Below the pieces are notes generated by a model. It was not told where the DNA came from. It did not search any database and saw only the letters and a program-made list of their open reading frames with translations. Shown one piece after another: positions 25,201-36,867 of a stretch of 64,000 nt of DNA; within the stretch, counting starts at the first letter, position 1; each line of letters starts with the position of its first letter. Origin of the DNA: Isoetes taiwanensis (lineage: Eukaryota; Streptophyta; Lycopodiopsida; Isoetales; Isoetaceae); the NCBI GenBank assembly GCA_021234155.1, contig JAJEKV010000004.1, positions 12,990,716-13,054,715 of the forward strand, read 5' to 3'. A program made the translations under genes and the position numbers.

Positions 25201-25585
25201 GAAAAGACATGCAATAGGGAGGATTCGGCTAAGTTCACATCATCTGGGGGTGGAAACTGGGAGATGGGGGCGTATTGTTCCTAGGGCAGAGAGATATTGC
25301 AAGATTTGTGGAGAAGAACAAATAGAAGATGAAGATCACACATTGCTTCGTTGTAGTGCATATCATTCTTTGAGGGCACGACATGGAGTTCACGTCGAAG
25401 ATCTTCAAACCTTTTTCAATATGGAAGGAGATAAGATTGGGGAATACTTATTAGAATTACTGAGATGTAGAGAGAATTGTTTGAGAAGATTAAATAGTAT
25501 CTTAGATGATGAAGATATGTTGAGTGAGAGCGATGAGTTAGATGAGGACTCTGAAACTCATCTACTCTTTTATGATACTGTATAA
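22300..25585 (+). pseudogene. LINE ORF2: endonuclease-reverse transcriptase, interrupted
   Basis: Endonuclease motifs are visible in order: IIWNINRL, CFLETKEHE, AGDFNGRTG and ELDHCPLKL (22310-23110). Reverse transcriptase blocks are VNRVIPVYKGG, AFVDFRKAFDKVP, GVKQGCPMSPTLFGLFID and the catalytic MYADDVVIFA (about 24362-24391), then a CDSYKYLGLIFH block. A C-terminal knuckle, CKICGEEQIEDEDHTLLRC, lies at about 25297-25353. In-frame stops or frame changes occur near 22926, 23221, 23600 and 24698, so no full protein is made. The KQGCPMSPTLFGL signature differs from typical plant L1 and RTE elements. Confidence 0.85.
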
Positions 25586-25653
25586 AATTTTGGTTGTCTT
25601 TTAGGCCTTTGAGGCCTCCCAAAGACTTAATACACTTCACTTCACTTCACTTC

Positions 25654-25795
<142 letters not shown>

Positions 25796-26496
25796 GTAGG
25801 CTCTCAAGGGTTCTTCTATTAGATGTGCCTATTTTCTCTTCCTGGCATAGCTTTGTGGCTTCCAGAGGGCACTGAGGGGCCGACCCCTGCGGTCGGGCCT
25901 AGTGTATCTATATATTTTCTCTCTCGGTATAGCAATGTTGCTTCCGAGGATTCTTTATAACTTCTCTATTCTGCTATTTTTTCTCGTCGGATTCTTGTGC
26001 TCTGCTTGCTTTTCGAGCATGATACATGCTTGGCCATAGGGCTCCTAATCTTTTCACGTTAATCATCTGTGTGATTGTGTTTTGCAGTTCGGAGCGATCC
26101 TCTTTCTTGACACTGAGGTGGTAGCCAATTTTCAGCAGTTCCGAGGTGGTTGCGGTTGCAGTTTTCACTTCTACCCCTTCTTATTGGGGTGGGGGTTGGG
26201 AGTCGATATTTGAAGGTTGCGGGCCGAGGTACAGTTTTGGTCTGGTCATTTCTGACTTGGACGTGCTTTGGATGCAGTTTTGGGTTCGGGAACTTTGTGG
26301 GTCGTGGGCCTACTTATATGTTTTGAGCTAATTATATGGCTGAGCTCATTGTTGAATTTTTTCACTCATATTCATACATGTTGGGGCCTCATTGTGGGTA
26401 CCCCTATGGGTCATTGTATTTTCATTCATTCAGCTCAATAGAACTCCACTTCATTTCGGATGTTGATATTTGTGCATAAGGACCTTTCTCTAGAAT

Positions 26497-27474
26497 ATAG
26501 GATTATAGCTACAGTAAGTTCCATTGTTATAGTAAAAATTAATTTTTGAATTTTGCGCCCAGAAGAAGGTCGAATTAGTAACTTCAACATCCTAGCCGAT
26601 TGCTGAATTCATGTCAGGCTGAATGGAAACAACCTGAGTTCCTAAGCAATAGAATTGGCAGAAGAAAAAAATCGTCTTTGGCGCGCATATAATGTAGTCA
26701 AGACCTATTTTGAATGATCTAGCACATTGTTAAGGATAGCACCATCCTATAGAAACTGTTGGTTAAGATTAAGGTTTAGAGAATGCTGCTGCCAAGAGAG
26801 AAAAACATGTTACTGGAGCTAATAAAGCTATGAATGCTATCAGTATAGGCACGGCTAATGTACGATGCTTGCTTATTGGCTGATTTATAGAAAGATAGAC
26901 ATGGCAGAGCCTGATATGCTAAAATTCCACATCTTTATTATGTTTAATTCTCAGGTGTATTCCCCTGTTCCCTTCCGCTGAAAAACTCAAATGCATGGTG
27001 TCTTGAATCACATCATTTAAGCTCAAAACCGTGATCTATTGTTTTTTTATATTTGAGGAAATGATACTATGTACTTTCTTGGCTGATTTTGAGCAGATTG
27101 TTTCTCTTTACAATGAGAACAATATTCTTGTTATAAAGGCCGATTAAACCTGAATCAAAGCAATGCAAATACACAGACTTCTGCTATCATTTTTGGCATG
27201 TTTCTGCTATTATTTCTGGATGGACAAAAGCAGAGGCATGGACAAAAGCAGGGGCAGCATGCAAATACACAGAAAAAACACCATGATAATCATAGCTCAG
27301 ACTCAAAGCTCTTACCTGGAGGCTGGAGCAGAGCAGAAAGCGCATAGAATTGGCAGGAATTGCAAGGAAGCTACTTTTAGAGTTGGGGCTGAATGGAGGA
27401 GACATGTATTTTTTTTTTTTTTGGTGTTTTGGAGGGGGGACATTAGAGCTAACGCGTGATCTGCCAACCATGGT
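26497..27474. other. flanking DNA right of TE-B, no gene recognised
   Basis: AT-rich single-copy-looking sequence is repeated at 59660-60617 as part of the segmental duplication. It holds a direct repeat of GGACAAAAGCAG near 27220-27252 and a T-tract near 27411-27422. ORFs are short and do not survive in the second copy. Confidence 0.5.
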
Positions 27475-28113
27475 TGTTGAAGAAATAATTTGGAGAGCAC
27501 CGAACGAAAAGACTTTTTGTAACAAAGGTTAGCCTAACCAATCAACAATCTAGATAATAGCAGAAGGTTAATGAGGCTCAAACAGTTATCGTGAAGCTAG
27601 TTAGGCTTAAAACAAGCCCAACCCACCAGACTACTCTCAAAGCCCAGTCTTAAATTATCAACTGTAATAAGACACCAAAACATTCCGCCATAATTTCAAA
27701 AACTGACTAATCACACTGCCATGGCTACAGAAAGAAACAAACCCTGCTGCTTCCATCTACTGCTCTATGTACTTCTGCCAGTAAGAAATGGGAAAAAGGA
27801 AAGAACTTTTCTGCCAGATTATATTTCGAAAGATTTAAATATGGACCACCTGGGTGAAAGCCATGGATCCTTGCCTGTGAATCAAAGCAGAAGAAGTCCC
27901 TTTGCCTGGCCGCAAATTAAAATCCTTGCCCTAAGCCAATCCCTTCTCCATCCGGAAAACCAACAAAAAACGGCACAGGATCTGCAGAACCAAGACCGTG
28001 CACCTTCTTGTTGCCGCCTTTCATAGATGTCGATGGGCAGCCCAAGGCGTATCAGCATAAACGGCCGGCCCAGGGCAGACCCTAGGCGGCCAAACGGTGC
28101 GGCTGTGTCAACA
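27475..28113 (-). mobile_element. LTR (family P), 3' LTR of the chromovirus
   Basis: The 639-bp sequence is bounded by TGTTGA at the left and TCAACA at the right, a six-base terminal inverted repeat. On the minus strand its 5' edge directly follows the purine tract at 28114-28123, the expected position for a 3' LTR. The candidate left target duplication is ATGGT (27470-27474). No matching P-family LTR is present at the other end of the chromovirus. A 58-bp piece of the same LTR recurs at 60618-60675 at the same site in the duplicated flank. Confidence 0.75.
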
Positions 28114-28123
28114 TCCTCCCCTT
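28114..28123 (-). other. polypurine tract of the chromovirus
   Basis: The minus strand reads AAGGGGAGGA immediately before the TGTTGACAC start of the LTR. This is the usual plus-strand primer of a Ty3/gypsy element. Confidence 0.75.
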
Positions 28124-28819
28124 ATGTGATGGATATCTTGAAGATTCAAAATTATATAGCCTTAACAAGGTTACTTCTTACAATAATTCAAAACATTATT
28201 ACAAGAGTTATTAGGGTTCATAATCTAAATTATGGTTCCCCCATCTTCTCGTAATGCGCCCCACCTCGAAGCTCCTTCTCACTTGCCTGCACATGGAGCA
28301 CATTACGTTAGTTTAATTAATAAGTTTGTGGTTTTAGGGGACCACCCCCCTTACCAATACCTTGCACTCGATCATGGCCCTTTCGGATTTGAGCTTAAGG
28401 ACCATTTAAGATGATCCCATCATTGCCCATGATCAAGTGCTACCTTGTACTCGGTTACCCGGTGCCGAGTACCCCTAGTGCATCATGCCCCAAGGGTTTT
28501 AAGCTAGGGAACGTCTCACGATCCCATCATCGCACATGATCACTTTAACCTTCACCATGACCCCCCTATGGCCAGGTGTGCGAGCCCCGCATCATGGCAT
28601 AGGGAGCATCCGATCGATGTCCCATCATCGCGCACTATGCCTCACTTCCTCTCTTGCATGACCTTATTGGTCATGCGCACCTCTTGGTGCATGTTGGCCT
28701 AGAGAACGCCTTAAAGACTTATCTCATCATCGCCCACATGTTCCAAGATTCTGGCATATGTATTCCACTAGCTAGAATACATCTGCCAGAGCTAGAGGCT
28801 TAACTAAGAAACATACTAG
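28124..28819. other. 3' untranslated region of the chromovirus
   Basis: About 700 non-coding bases lie between the integrase stop codon and the polypurine tract. The phrase ATCCCATCATYGC recurs near 28413, 28522, 28620 and 28721, beside short ATGATC motifs, as degenerate internal repeats. Confidence 0.6.
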
Positions 28820-30959
28820 CTAACCTCCTGGCAAGTCGGGGTCGACCAAGTCGGAGACGACTCGCCCATCAAACTCCTTCATGAATTCTGGGTATTGCTT
28901 CTCCAAATCTTGCTTCAATACCCATGTCGCGTCTTCCACGGGCAAGTGTTTCCACTTGACCAAATACTGGAGGAATTGAGATCTCCTAGTCTTCTTGAAC
29001 GACTTATCAAGAAGTAACTCAGGCACGATTTCAACTTGCTCCTCCATCATTTCCAACAAAGTTGGAGTATCCAAGACCTCATCAGAGTTAGGATTGTGCC
29101 TTTTCAATAAACTTACGTGGAAAACCTTGTGAACTTTGAGATGGGCTGGAAGATCCAACTTGTAGGCTTGGGAGCCCACTCTCTCCAAAATCTTGAACGG
29201 ACCAGCCCACTTAGGGGCAAGCTTCTTGCAACTCCCAATCCGAAGCTTAGCTTGCTTGACCTTGATCTTCAACCACACGCTGTCGCCTACCTTGAACTCT
29301 CTTACGGTCCTGTGCTTGTCGGCTACACTCTTCTGCCGACTTCTTGCTGCTAGAAGGTAACCCCTCACTTCTTCCACCAACTGCTGCATATCTCCTAGCA
29401 TCTGCTGGGACACTTCAACCTTTGACACGGGGTTGTGCCAAGTGTCCGGGGTTAAGCACTGGTACCCGTAATTTACCATGAAAGGAGACATCTGAGATGA
29501 CTCCTGTTTGGCACTATTGTAGGCGAATTCCACCAAGTGGATGTACTCATCCCACTTGGACTGCTTATTCCACACAAAGCTTCTGAGCATGTCTTCCAAG
29601 ATTCGGTTCGTCCTCTCCGTCTGACCATCTGTTTGGGGATGATAAGCTGTGCTCATGGAGAGCTTCGTCTGAATGGTGCTGAAGAGGTCCTGCCAAAAAG
29701 CACTCATAAACTTGGAATCTCATCAGATATTATCTCCCGAGGCATGCCATGGAGCCTAAAAATGTACTTCACAAATAGCTTGGCAGTATCTAATGCTGTG
29801 TCGGTAGTTCTACAAGGCACAAAATGTGCCATCTTAGATAATTTGTCTACTACGACCATCAATGCATCCTTGCCTCGAAGAGTCTTGGGAAGCATACTTA
29901 CCACTTCCCACTTCGCATTCGGCACTGCTAGAGGTTCCAAAGCTCCTGGAATTCGAAGCTGCTCTGCTTTGGTTTGCTGACACAACTGGCACTCACGAAT
30001 ATATCTTGCTATCTGCTTCTTCATTCCCGGCCAGAAGTAGCTACTTCGAATCTTGAAGTAGGTCTTCATGAACCCTGCATGCCCTGCTATTGGGCTGTTG
30101 TGTGTGTCATGAAGAATTAGCTTCCTTATACCTGACGATTCGGGCACACACAACTTATGTTTATGGTACAACAAGTTGCCTTCCTTCTTATAATGCCTGA
30201 AGGCTTCTCGTTCCTTATCTGTTCTAGCCTCCCTAGAGAGGCTTTCCCATACCTCCTTGAAATCACCATCAGATGGTAATGTCTCCTCAATTTTCTTGCC
30301 ATACCCACTCGAAAGAGTTGATATAGCATTACAATGAGTTCTGGTCTCAAGAGGTCTTCTAGAAAGAGCATCCGCAACCACATTCAACTTACCTGGCTTA
30401 TAAGCAATCTCAAAATCATACTCTTCTAGGAATTCCATCCACCTCCTTTGTCTTAAATTCAGGAGTGGTTGGGTAAAGATGTATTGGAGGCTCTGGTGAT
30501 CAGTGTCTAACTGAAACTTCCTCCCAAGCAAATAATGCCTCCAAATACGAAGAGCTCTGACAATAGCTAGAAGTTCCTGATCATGGGTTGGATAGCGCTG
30601 CTCGGTGTCGTTCAACTTCTTGGAATCATAAGCTATTACTCTTTCTTCTTGCATAAGGACTCCACCTGTTGCTATCTTACTTGCATCTGTTGCTACTATC
30701 TTGTCCTTGTCTGGATCTGGCTGTTGTTAAGGCCTCCTTAAGCTTTTCAAATGAAGCTTGAACATTTTCTACCCAATGTGTTCTCCAATCTTTCACCTTA
30801 ACACTCTTAGTGAGGTCCGTCAAAGGGGACGCCCACTTGGCGAAGTCCTTCACGAACTTCCTGTAGTAACCTGCCAGACCTAGAAAGCTTCTTACTTTCG
30901 CCACATTCTTTGGAGCTGGCCAATCTACTACTGCTTCGATCTTTGCGGGGTCGGTGGAG
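28820..30959 (-). pseudogene. chromovirus pol, 3' part: RNase H, integrase, chromodomain
   Basis: On the minus strand the pol frame resumes after the nested insertion with [18 protein letters not shown] and [13 protein letters not shown]. RNase H follows (YDSKKLNDTEQRYPTHDQE, LDTDHQSLQYIF), then the integrase zinc finger (HAGFMKTYF to CQLCQQTK) and core (AYHPQTDGQTERTNRILEDM). It ends in a chromodomain-like tail, FLQYLVKWKHLPVEDATW (about 28920-28980), which marks the Ty3/gypsy chromovirus branch and in relatives guides integration to chromatin. Frame breaks lie near 30670 (start of RNase H) and 29706 (inside the integrase). The first integrase catalytic Asp is missing, because the segment after WEVVSM that normally holds it is shortened. 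The element is non-functional as sequenced. Confidence 0.88.
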
Positions 30960-30964
30960 ATCCC
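30960..30964. repeat. target-site duplication ATCCC, left
   Basis: It flanks the nested Athila/Tat-like element; the partner copy is at 42031-42035. It lies inside the glycine-isoleucine codons of the chromovirus reverse transcriptase. Confidence 0.9.
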
Positions 30965-31561
30965 TGTTTGGGGTCTGGGTTCGGGAACTCCTGGAAGACA
31001 GCCCTCTGTGAGGACCCGTGGATCTAACAGGAGAGTCCGGGGGACTATGTCACGCGGGATTTGCAAGAAGAGAAGAAGAAGAAGAAAACAGAACAAATGA
31101 GAGAAAGATGATAAGCTTCCTTGATATCAATGATGAACATACATGAGCTCTCGCAATAGAGAGAAAACTGAAAGGAGACAAGACTCAAAACTCATCTAAA
31201 AACTCATGTGCTAGCTCTACTCATATATATAGTACAATGGCCTTGGGCCCAATATAGACACTGACGATCGATCTCTGTGCCGACTCTGGAAGGAGGCCTG
31301 ATTTGCGTGAATGTTGGCGGTGCCTCTTGAAGTGCCTAGAATCACGCTGGACGCCGACGCTGGCGGTGACGGGCCGCCACTTGTCCGAAAGCGGCGCCTC
31401 TTGTTGACGGGCCACAAAGTGCTTTGATCAAGGTGGGTTCCGCCGCTTGGTCTTCATGAGCCTTTGATGGCTGGACCCGGGTCGATCGAGGATCCTTGAG
31501 CTTGACCTCGGGTCTGTCAGATAGATGAATAGTCCTGCACTGTGAGGCACTGTGACTAACA
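30965..31561 (-). repeat. 3' LTR of the Athila/Tat-like element
   Basis: 597 bp; near-identical to 41445-42030 except at clustered CTG/CAG positions. It contains a GAAGAAGAAGAAGAA run and a CATATATATAGTAC TATA-like motif near 31222. Confidence 0.93.
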
Positions 31562-32206
31562 CTCCCCCACCAAACGGCACTCGTGAGTGAAGAAAAGGAG
31601 GAAGTGTTTCTCGAGGGCTGAAGCCATCCGTTCGAAAGTGATCCTCACGGGAGTGAGGACGGGCACCATTATGGTAATCGCTAATGAGATCCCTCGGGCG
31701 TGTTTGAAGAGCGTGGAGGAGTGTTTTTGGCCAAGGGCAAGATCCGTGATCAATAAGAAAGCGAGAGCCGCATCATGTCTTCAAGGGCAAAGATGGGCAT
31801 CTCAAGAAATGTACCGACATTCCATGAGGAGACAGTCCGAGGCCAAAGGCACCGACATTAATCGCATTCGGATTGCAAAGAAAAATGGGACGCCGCCGAT
31901 TTAAGGAGCTTAGCAAAATGCATTTGAGGGCAGCACAAAACCACTTTTGAAGATGGATCAAGGATCGTGTGAGGTGGTGGCATTCGCAAGAAGGTGTCAA
32001 AACCATGAAGCGCATCCGCCGCCGCTGCCAACCATGCTCATTAGCAATGTAGATCCAATTCGTGGTGGTATCCGAGTGGCACCTTCTTCCCAATGTGAGC
32101 GGCGAACAAAACGTGGATCCCACCGAGATCCGCCGAGATCCGAGGTGGAGTCCATCCGCATGACCATCCATGACCTTGGTCCAAAAAGGAAGGCGCCAAT
32201 CAGAAG

Positions 32207-34543
32207 TCAGAACCCGGGCGGGAGGTACGCCAGGGAAGCATAGGGAGAAGGAACCATGCCCGTATGCGGGGTTGGGTTGCTGCCTCCCTCAATTGATCGA
32301 CCATCCGGATCAAGAGCTTGACACCAGCGATCCCAAAGAGAAGCGTAGAGTTGAGAGTTGACAGGAGGGCTATCCCATCCCGTGGGGACCGTCTTGCTAT
32401 CCAACAGAGCTCGTAATTGATTGTATCCGGCGAGGTGTCGCATATAAATTTGTGCATAGGGAAGATCCTGGGATGTCCTAGATACTTCCTTATCTCAAGG
32501 GTAGCTTCCGCTTGCCGAGAGATAAATGATTGGCAAGCTCGGGCATGTACTCCCCGATGAAGAGTTTGGGTCCGAGCAGATCCGCAAGATATGGATTGTT
32601 ATCCCGAAGCACCCATTGCACAATGGGGTCGCCTCGAAAGAGTCGGCGTGGGCCCATTTCGCCAAGTGTTCCCGTGATATCACCCGGATAGAAATCATGA
32701 AATATGTAAGCCATGGGTTGAACAACTCAAGGTGAGAAAGTCCGGATCGGGCACAAAGGTATGAGATCAAAGACCACAAGGGCACAAAGACAACCCTTTG
32801 TCTTCAATGGAGAGTTCTGCCAAATCCAAGAAAATCTGCAGACCGCCGGGGGAATATCCACAGGTCCATCTGCCGCATGCCACTTCGAAAGGAAGAGGTG
32901 GCGGCGAGCAACCACATAATCGTGATAGCAGGAAGGAACTGGGAAGTCCAAAGGCATTCTGTTAAGAATGGCGGTATGGCCGTCAAGTTTTGCTTGAGCC
33001 TCATCAGCAGACCAATAGCTTTTTGTAGAGTCGTTGTTCAAGATCCCTTATCCGGTTGTCCCGTTCTAGCAGCAGGCGTGACTGGTCACGGACCCGTTTC
33101 TGAGAAGTGTTGACCTGGGAGGAGGATTTCCCCGGAGTATTGAGACGAAGCACGGCAATCTCCGCGTCATCCAGTATCTTCTGTTTCTGCACCTCTGTAA
33201 GCTGATCTTGAAGAGAGGTGAGCTGAGAGGTCTGTGTAGAAAGCTGAGCCGTCAAGGAGGCAACTTGAGCGTCCCGTGCTGAAAGGTTTTGAACTTGAAT
33301 GCTGAAATTTTCACAAAGTTCGGAGTACAAGGCGTTGAGCTTAGCAATATCGGCATCCTTGGTACTCAGGAGAGCAGCTTTGGACTTGTTGTGCTCCAAT
33401 AAATTCTGAATTTCTGATTGGAGCTGAGCCTGTTGATCTGCAAGTTGGCTGACTTGATCTTGTGCACTTTTGAGATCTGCATGAGCCTGTAAGAGAGCTT
33501 CATGCTTGTCTTGAAGTTTGGCCTCCAAAGTTGCAACTTGGGCAAAGGGCGAAATTGAAGGTCCCGGTATACGGCATCGAGGCCTCTAGTGCCCGTTGAA
33601 CCCCGCCATAAGAGCGCCTTGGGATTCTTGTAACTTGAGAGCAAAGCAGCTTGAGCATCCCCGCCGATACTGATACAACAATCGAGGGTGTTGTGGTGGT
33701 GGAGCCGCTGGCTGTTGCCGGTTTGTGATGTTTGGGAAAAATGGTGTGAACTGGATGGTGTAGCGGAGGAGGAGACAAAGGACATGGGTGTGCGGACTTT
33801 GGACATGACCAGGGAAGACGGGCGTGAAGTGCCAAAATTGGTGAGTTATTGGAAGGGAGCTACCGAGGAATTATGAGAATTTTGTGGTGTGGGAGGGAAG
33901 TAATGACGGATGAGGGCTTGAAAGTGGCCTCCCACAGAAACTTCAGAAATGGAAGTGGCACCCCGAAGGCGGTCCACTTCTTGGAGAAGACGATAGAACA
34001 TCATTTGGGGCCAATCTATGTGGTGTTTGGAGTGTGTAGCAGTGAGGACCAGGTTATAGAAAGGCTTATTGATATGGGTGTTCTTGATAGAATACCCAAG
34101 GAACTTGTGCCACAGAAATTTAACAAAGGTTTCGTGAGGCTTGTCGATGTTGGTCAGACGATGGACATTGGCATGATAGGCAGGTGCACCAAACTCTGTG
34201 ACATCGAGATCCTGTATGGCAGACCATGATAAACAAGGGGTGTGCAAGGGAATATGAAATACCTCAGAAATCAAATGTTGAGTCAAATAAATGGTGATGC
34301 CATCGACCACGCGGGTGTAGCCTTGCGGGCGGTTAACGATATTGGCGGCGAACCGCAACCGGGTCGATTTGGAGCCGGAAGTTCCATTTGCGAGAATTGT
34401 GAAAGCTTGTGTCGTTCAGCGACTTCTTTATTTGGGCCAACAAGGGCTTCACGGAAAGTGGGCGTCAAGAAGGATACAGATGCAAAAAGGGCCGGATCCT
34501 TGGGAGCAGTAGCTTGAAGTGTAGAAAATCTTGGGGCAGCCAT
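32207..34543 (-). pseudogene. long 3' ORF of the Athila/Tat-like element (coiled-coil protein, function unknown)
   Basis: A minus-strand start at 34543 opens MAAPRFSTLQATAPKD. The reading passes, with a frame slip near 34370, into RFAANIVNRPQGYTRVVDG and LISEVFHIPL. This region resembles plant-transposon accessory proteins whose role is unknown. A Ser/Pro-rich linker follows (about 33840-33560), then a coiled coil of about 130 residues (33528-33110, repeated LTAQLS and LQDQLTEVQ heptads). A further region with recurring WSADEAQAKLDGH, GDPIVQWVLRDNNPYLADLL and YNQLRALLDSK segments follows in shifting frames. It lies downstream of integrase, where Athila elements carry an env-like ORF, but I see no convincing signal peptide or membrane anchor. 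The total could approach 750 residues if the indels are sequencing errors. Confidence 0.55.
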
Positions 34544-34962
34544 GGTAACGATGTGCAGAAACGAAGAGCGATTCAAAGGCGGAGGACAGTCGAGCACGGA
34601 GGACAAGGGCGCAGAAGAACGAAAAGGTTTTTTTTGTTTGTTTTAGGGCGCACAACTGGAGGCGAAGAGGTATGAAGAGGGCGAAACTGGAGCCGTTGAT
34701 GGTGCCAGGTGTCGAAAGATGCCAAGAAGTGTATTGAGAGGCAAAAATTTGGCTAAGTCCCAAAAAACGTAAGGGAGAAGCAATGAACGGTGAGGGATGA
34801 GTCGAAAGAAGGATCGAGGTGACAGGGGCAAAGGACACACATTAATGTTCGACGGGCGTGAAAAGAAGGAATTGCATTCAATGCAGGCAACTCGAAGTAG
34901 GATATCATTAAAAGGAATGTGTCAGAAGGTACCATGGCTAGATATGCGCGGAGAAAAGATTC

Positions 34963-35320
34963 TCATTTTAGAAACAAAATTTTGCATTGCAAAACACGCT
35001 GGCAATTTGTGTGATTGGTCCACGCCGACAAGGAGTTCCTCGCTTGGCTATATAAGACGAACCGAGTAACGGCGGCATCCGATGGCGCCAAGATGGCCGC
35101 CGCCGATTTGAACGAGGACCGCACTATGCCCACGAACCGCCGTGAGTGGATTACCCGCAAGATGAATTGTCCGATCTTCGCGCCGCCACAACCGTGGGTA
35201 TTTGAATGGACGGCTGGTGTCGGATGGCTGAACATCCCGACCCGAAGACCAACGGGATGGAGGTGGTTGTGTACCTTCGCTGGGATCCGGAGCAGAACCT
35301 CTACCATCTCCTCTCATCAC
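34963..35320 (-). pseudogene. small ORF between integrase and the long 3' ORF
   Basis: Two overlapping minus-strand frames start at 35320 and 35307 and cover the same 350 bases. The 35320 frame gives a Pro/Ser/Arg-rich N-terminus and a KYPRLWRREDRTIHLAG segment. Its ATG follows a TATA-like box by about 70 bases. I do not recognise it, and one frame may be a shadow of the other. Confidence 0.3.
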
Positions 35321-35387
35321 CTCTGCTCCCCAACCCGAGTAGAGGGTTTTTCCTCTTAGGACTTAGTAGATAGGGCTCGAGCCTGCT

Positions 35388-35397
35388 TTTTGTATAT
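35388..35397 (-). promoter_or_regulatory. candidate internal TATA box for the 3' ORFs
   Basis: The minus strand reads CCCTATATACAAAAAG between the pol stop region and the first 3' ORF start (35320). This could drive a subgenomic transcript. It is inferred from motif and spacing only. Confidence 0.35.
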
Positions 35398-35479
35398 AGG
35401 GCAAAGGCCCATAGCGGAAATAGCTGGGTCAGCCCACATTTTGTAAAAAAATCTCCACTATAATAGAATATGCCGCCGC

Positions 35480-36690
35480 TTCTAGTCACTTTCTCGTGGT
35501 GTTTGCATCTTGAATCAGATCTGCTTTGTTGATTTTCGCTTTACGGTGATGAAATGCTTTGAGACGAAAACCATTAACCAAGGTAGGTAATGGAGTGCCA
35601 TCTAACTCGCCAGGTTGGAAAACGCTTTTCTAACCACTTGAACAATTTGATAAGGGCCAAATAACGAAACTTGAGTTTACCCGAAAAATTTTTGTACCGA
35701 ATCATAAAGAAGAACCAAATCGCCTTCTTTGAATGTTTTGTCTTCGACGCTTTGTCATGTAAAGATTTTTGCAACTCAAGGTCATGAAGAACACGAATAT
35801 AAGCATCCCTGCGAAGTTCATCCAACTGTTCTAATTGATAGACCCTTTCTTTGAGTGCAGCAGGGATTATGAGCGAGAGCTTGAAAACGGAGTGTTGGAA
35901 GGATGTATTCAAACGGCATGAGAGCTTCCCCACCATAAACCAATTTAAAAGGAGTGTGACCGGTAGCAATCTTGAAACAAGTATTGTAGGCCCAAAGAAC
36001 AAGAGGGGAAGTTTAGTCACACACTGGTATGGAAGCGCCACAAATTTTCTTGAGAATGGTGACCAGAGTTTTGTTGGTGCTTTCTCGCCAAACCATTACC
36101 TTTGAGGATAGTAAGGTGTGCTCTTGTGATGATGTATCGTGAGATAATCCGCCAGCTCCTTGATAGTGTGATTGATGAAATGAACACCACGGTCCACTGA
36201 CCAGCCCCGTGGGGCAGCCGAATCGCGTGATAATTTGTTGATAGAGGACCCTAGCCGTGCTTTGCCGCAGTGTTGTCCGGAAGTGCACAAGCTTCCGCCC
36301 ATTTGCAGCGTGAGTCGAGAACCCGAGAATGTAACGCACGGGTGTGCCGCTGCAGAGGATCTATAGGTCCCACAAAGTCCATTCTCCATTTGGTCAAGGG
36401 AAGTGGCGTGGCGATCAAGGCCAAGGGAAGAGCGCCACGGGCCGGTGGGCGCCCCCACCACCGGGCAAGCGCCACACGTATGGGCGTATGTGAGCATCTT
36501 TGAAGAGCGGGGCAATAATACCCAGCGAGAAGGATTTTGGCGCCGTGGTGTCACCATGAAAATGACCACCACCGAGCCCTTTGATGAGCTTCTCGAACAA
36601 TATCCGAAACTTCATGAGGTAGAACACGCCGGCGAAGGATGGTGTCCTTACCCTTTTGTAAAGATGTCCCGCAACCATGGTGTAGTCACG
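35480..36690 (-). pseudogene. Athila/Tat-like integrase region
   Basis: Visible minus-strand blocks, in order, are: a zinc-finger-like segment with CGACP (36510-36440), the core WRMDFVGPIDP (about 36370-36400) with the first catalytic Asp, an NHTIKELADYLTIHHHKSTP segment around 36150, STPYYPQ, and a C-terminal domain with [19 protein letters not shown] (35830-35740) and KLKFRY. The enzyme would insert element cDNA into chromatin. Frames switch at least four times, so nothing contiguous is translated here. Confidence 0.75.
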
Positions 36691-36867
36691 GACCTCTCGG
36701 AGAAATTGATGGCGACGGGATTGCCGCTTGGCAGGAGAGAGCGTCTCGTCTTCTGGTGGAAGGGCACCTGTGAGGAGGTACTGCTGAAAATCATGGAACC
36801 AATGTGGTGTTGCCGTGACTAAAAAGAGCCGAGCATCGAAAGGCGTCTCGAGACTCCAGTTGAGGGA

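Noticed and set aside
33004-34543. Retroviral-type envelope glycoprotein for the Athila 3' ORF
   Set aside because: No convincing signal peptide, membrane anchor or Cys-rich ectodomain is seen; only the position is env-like.
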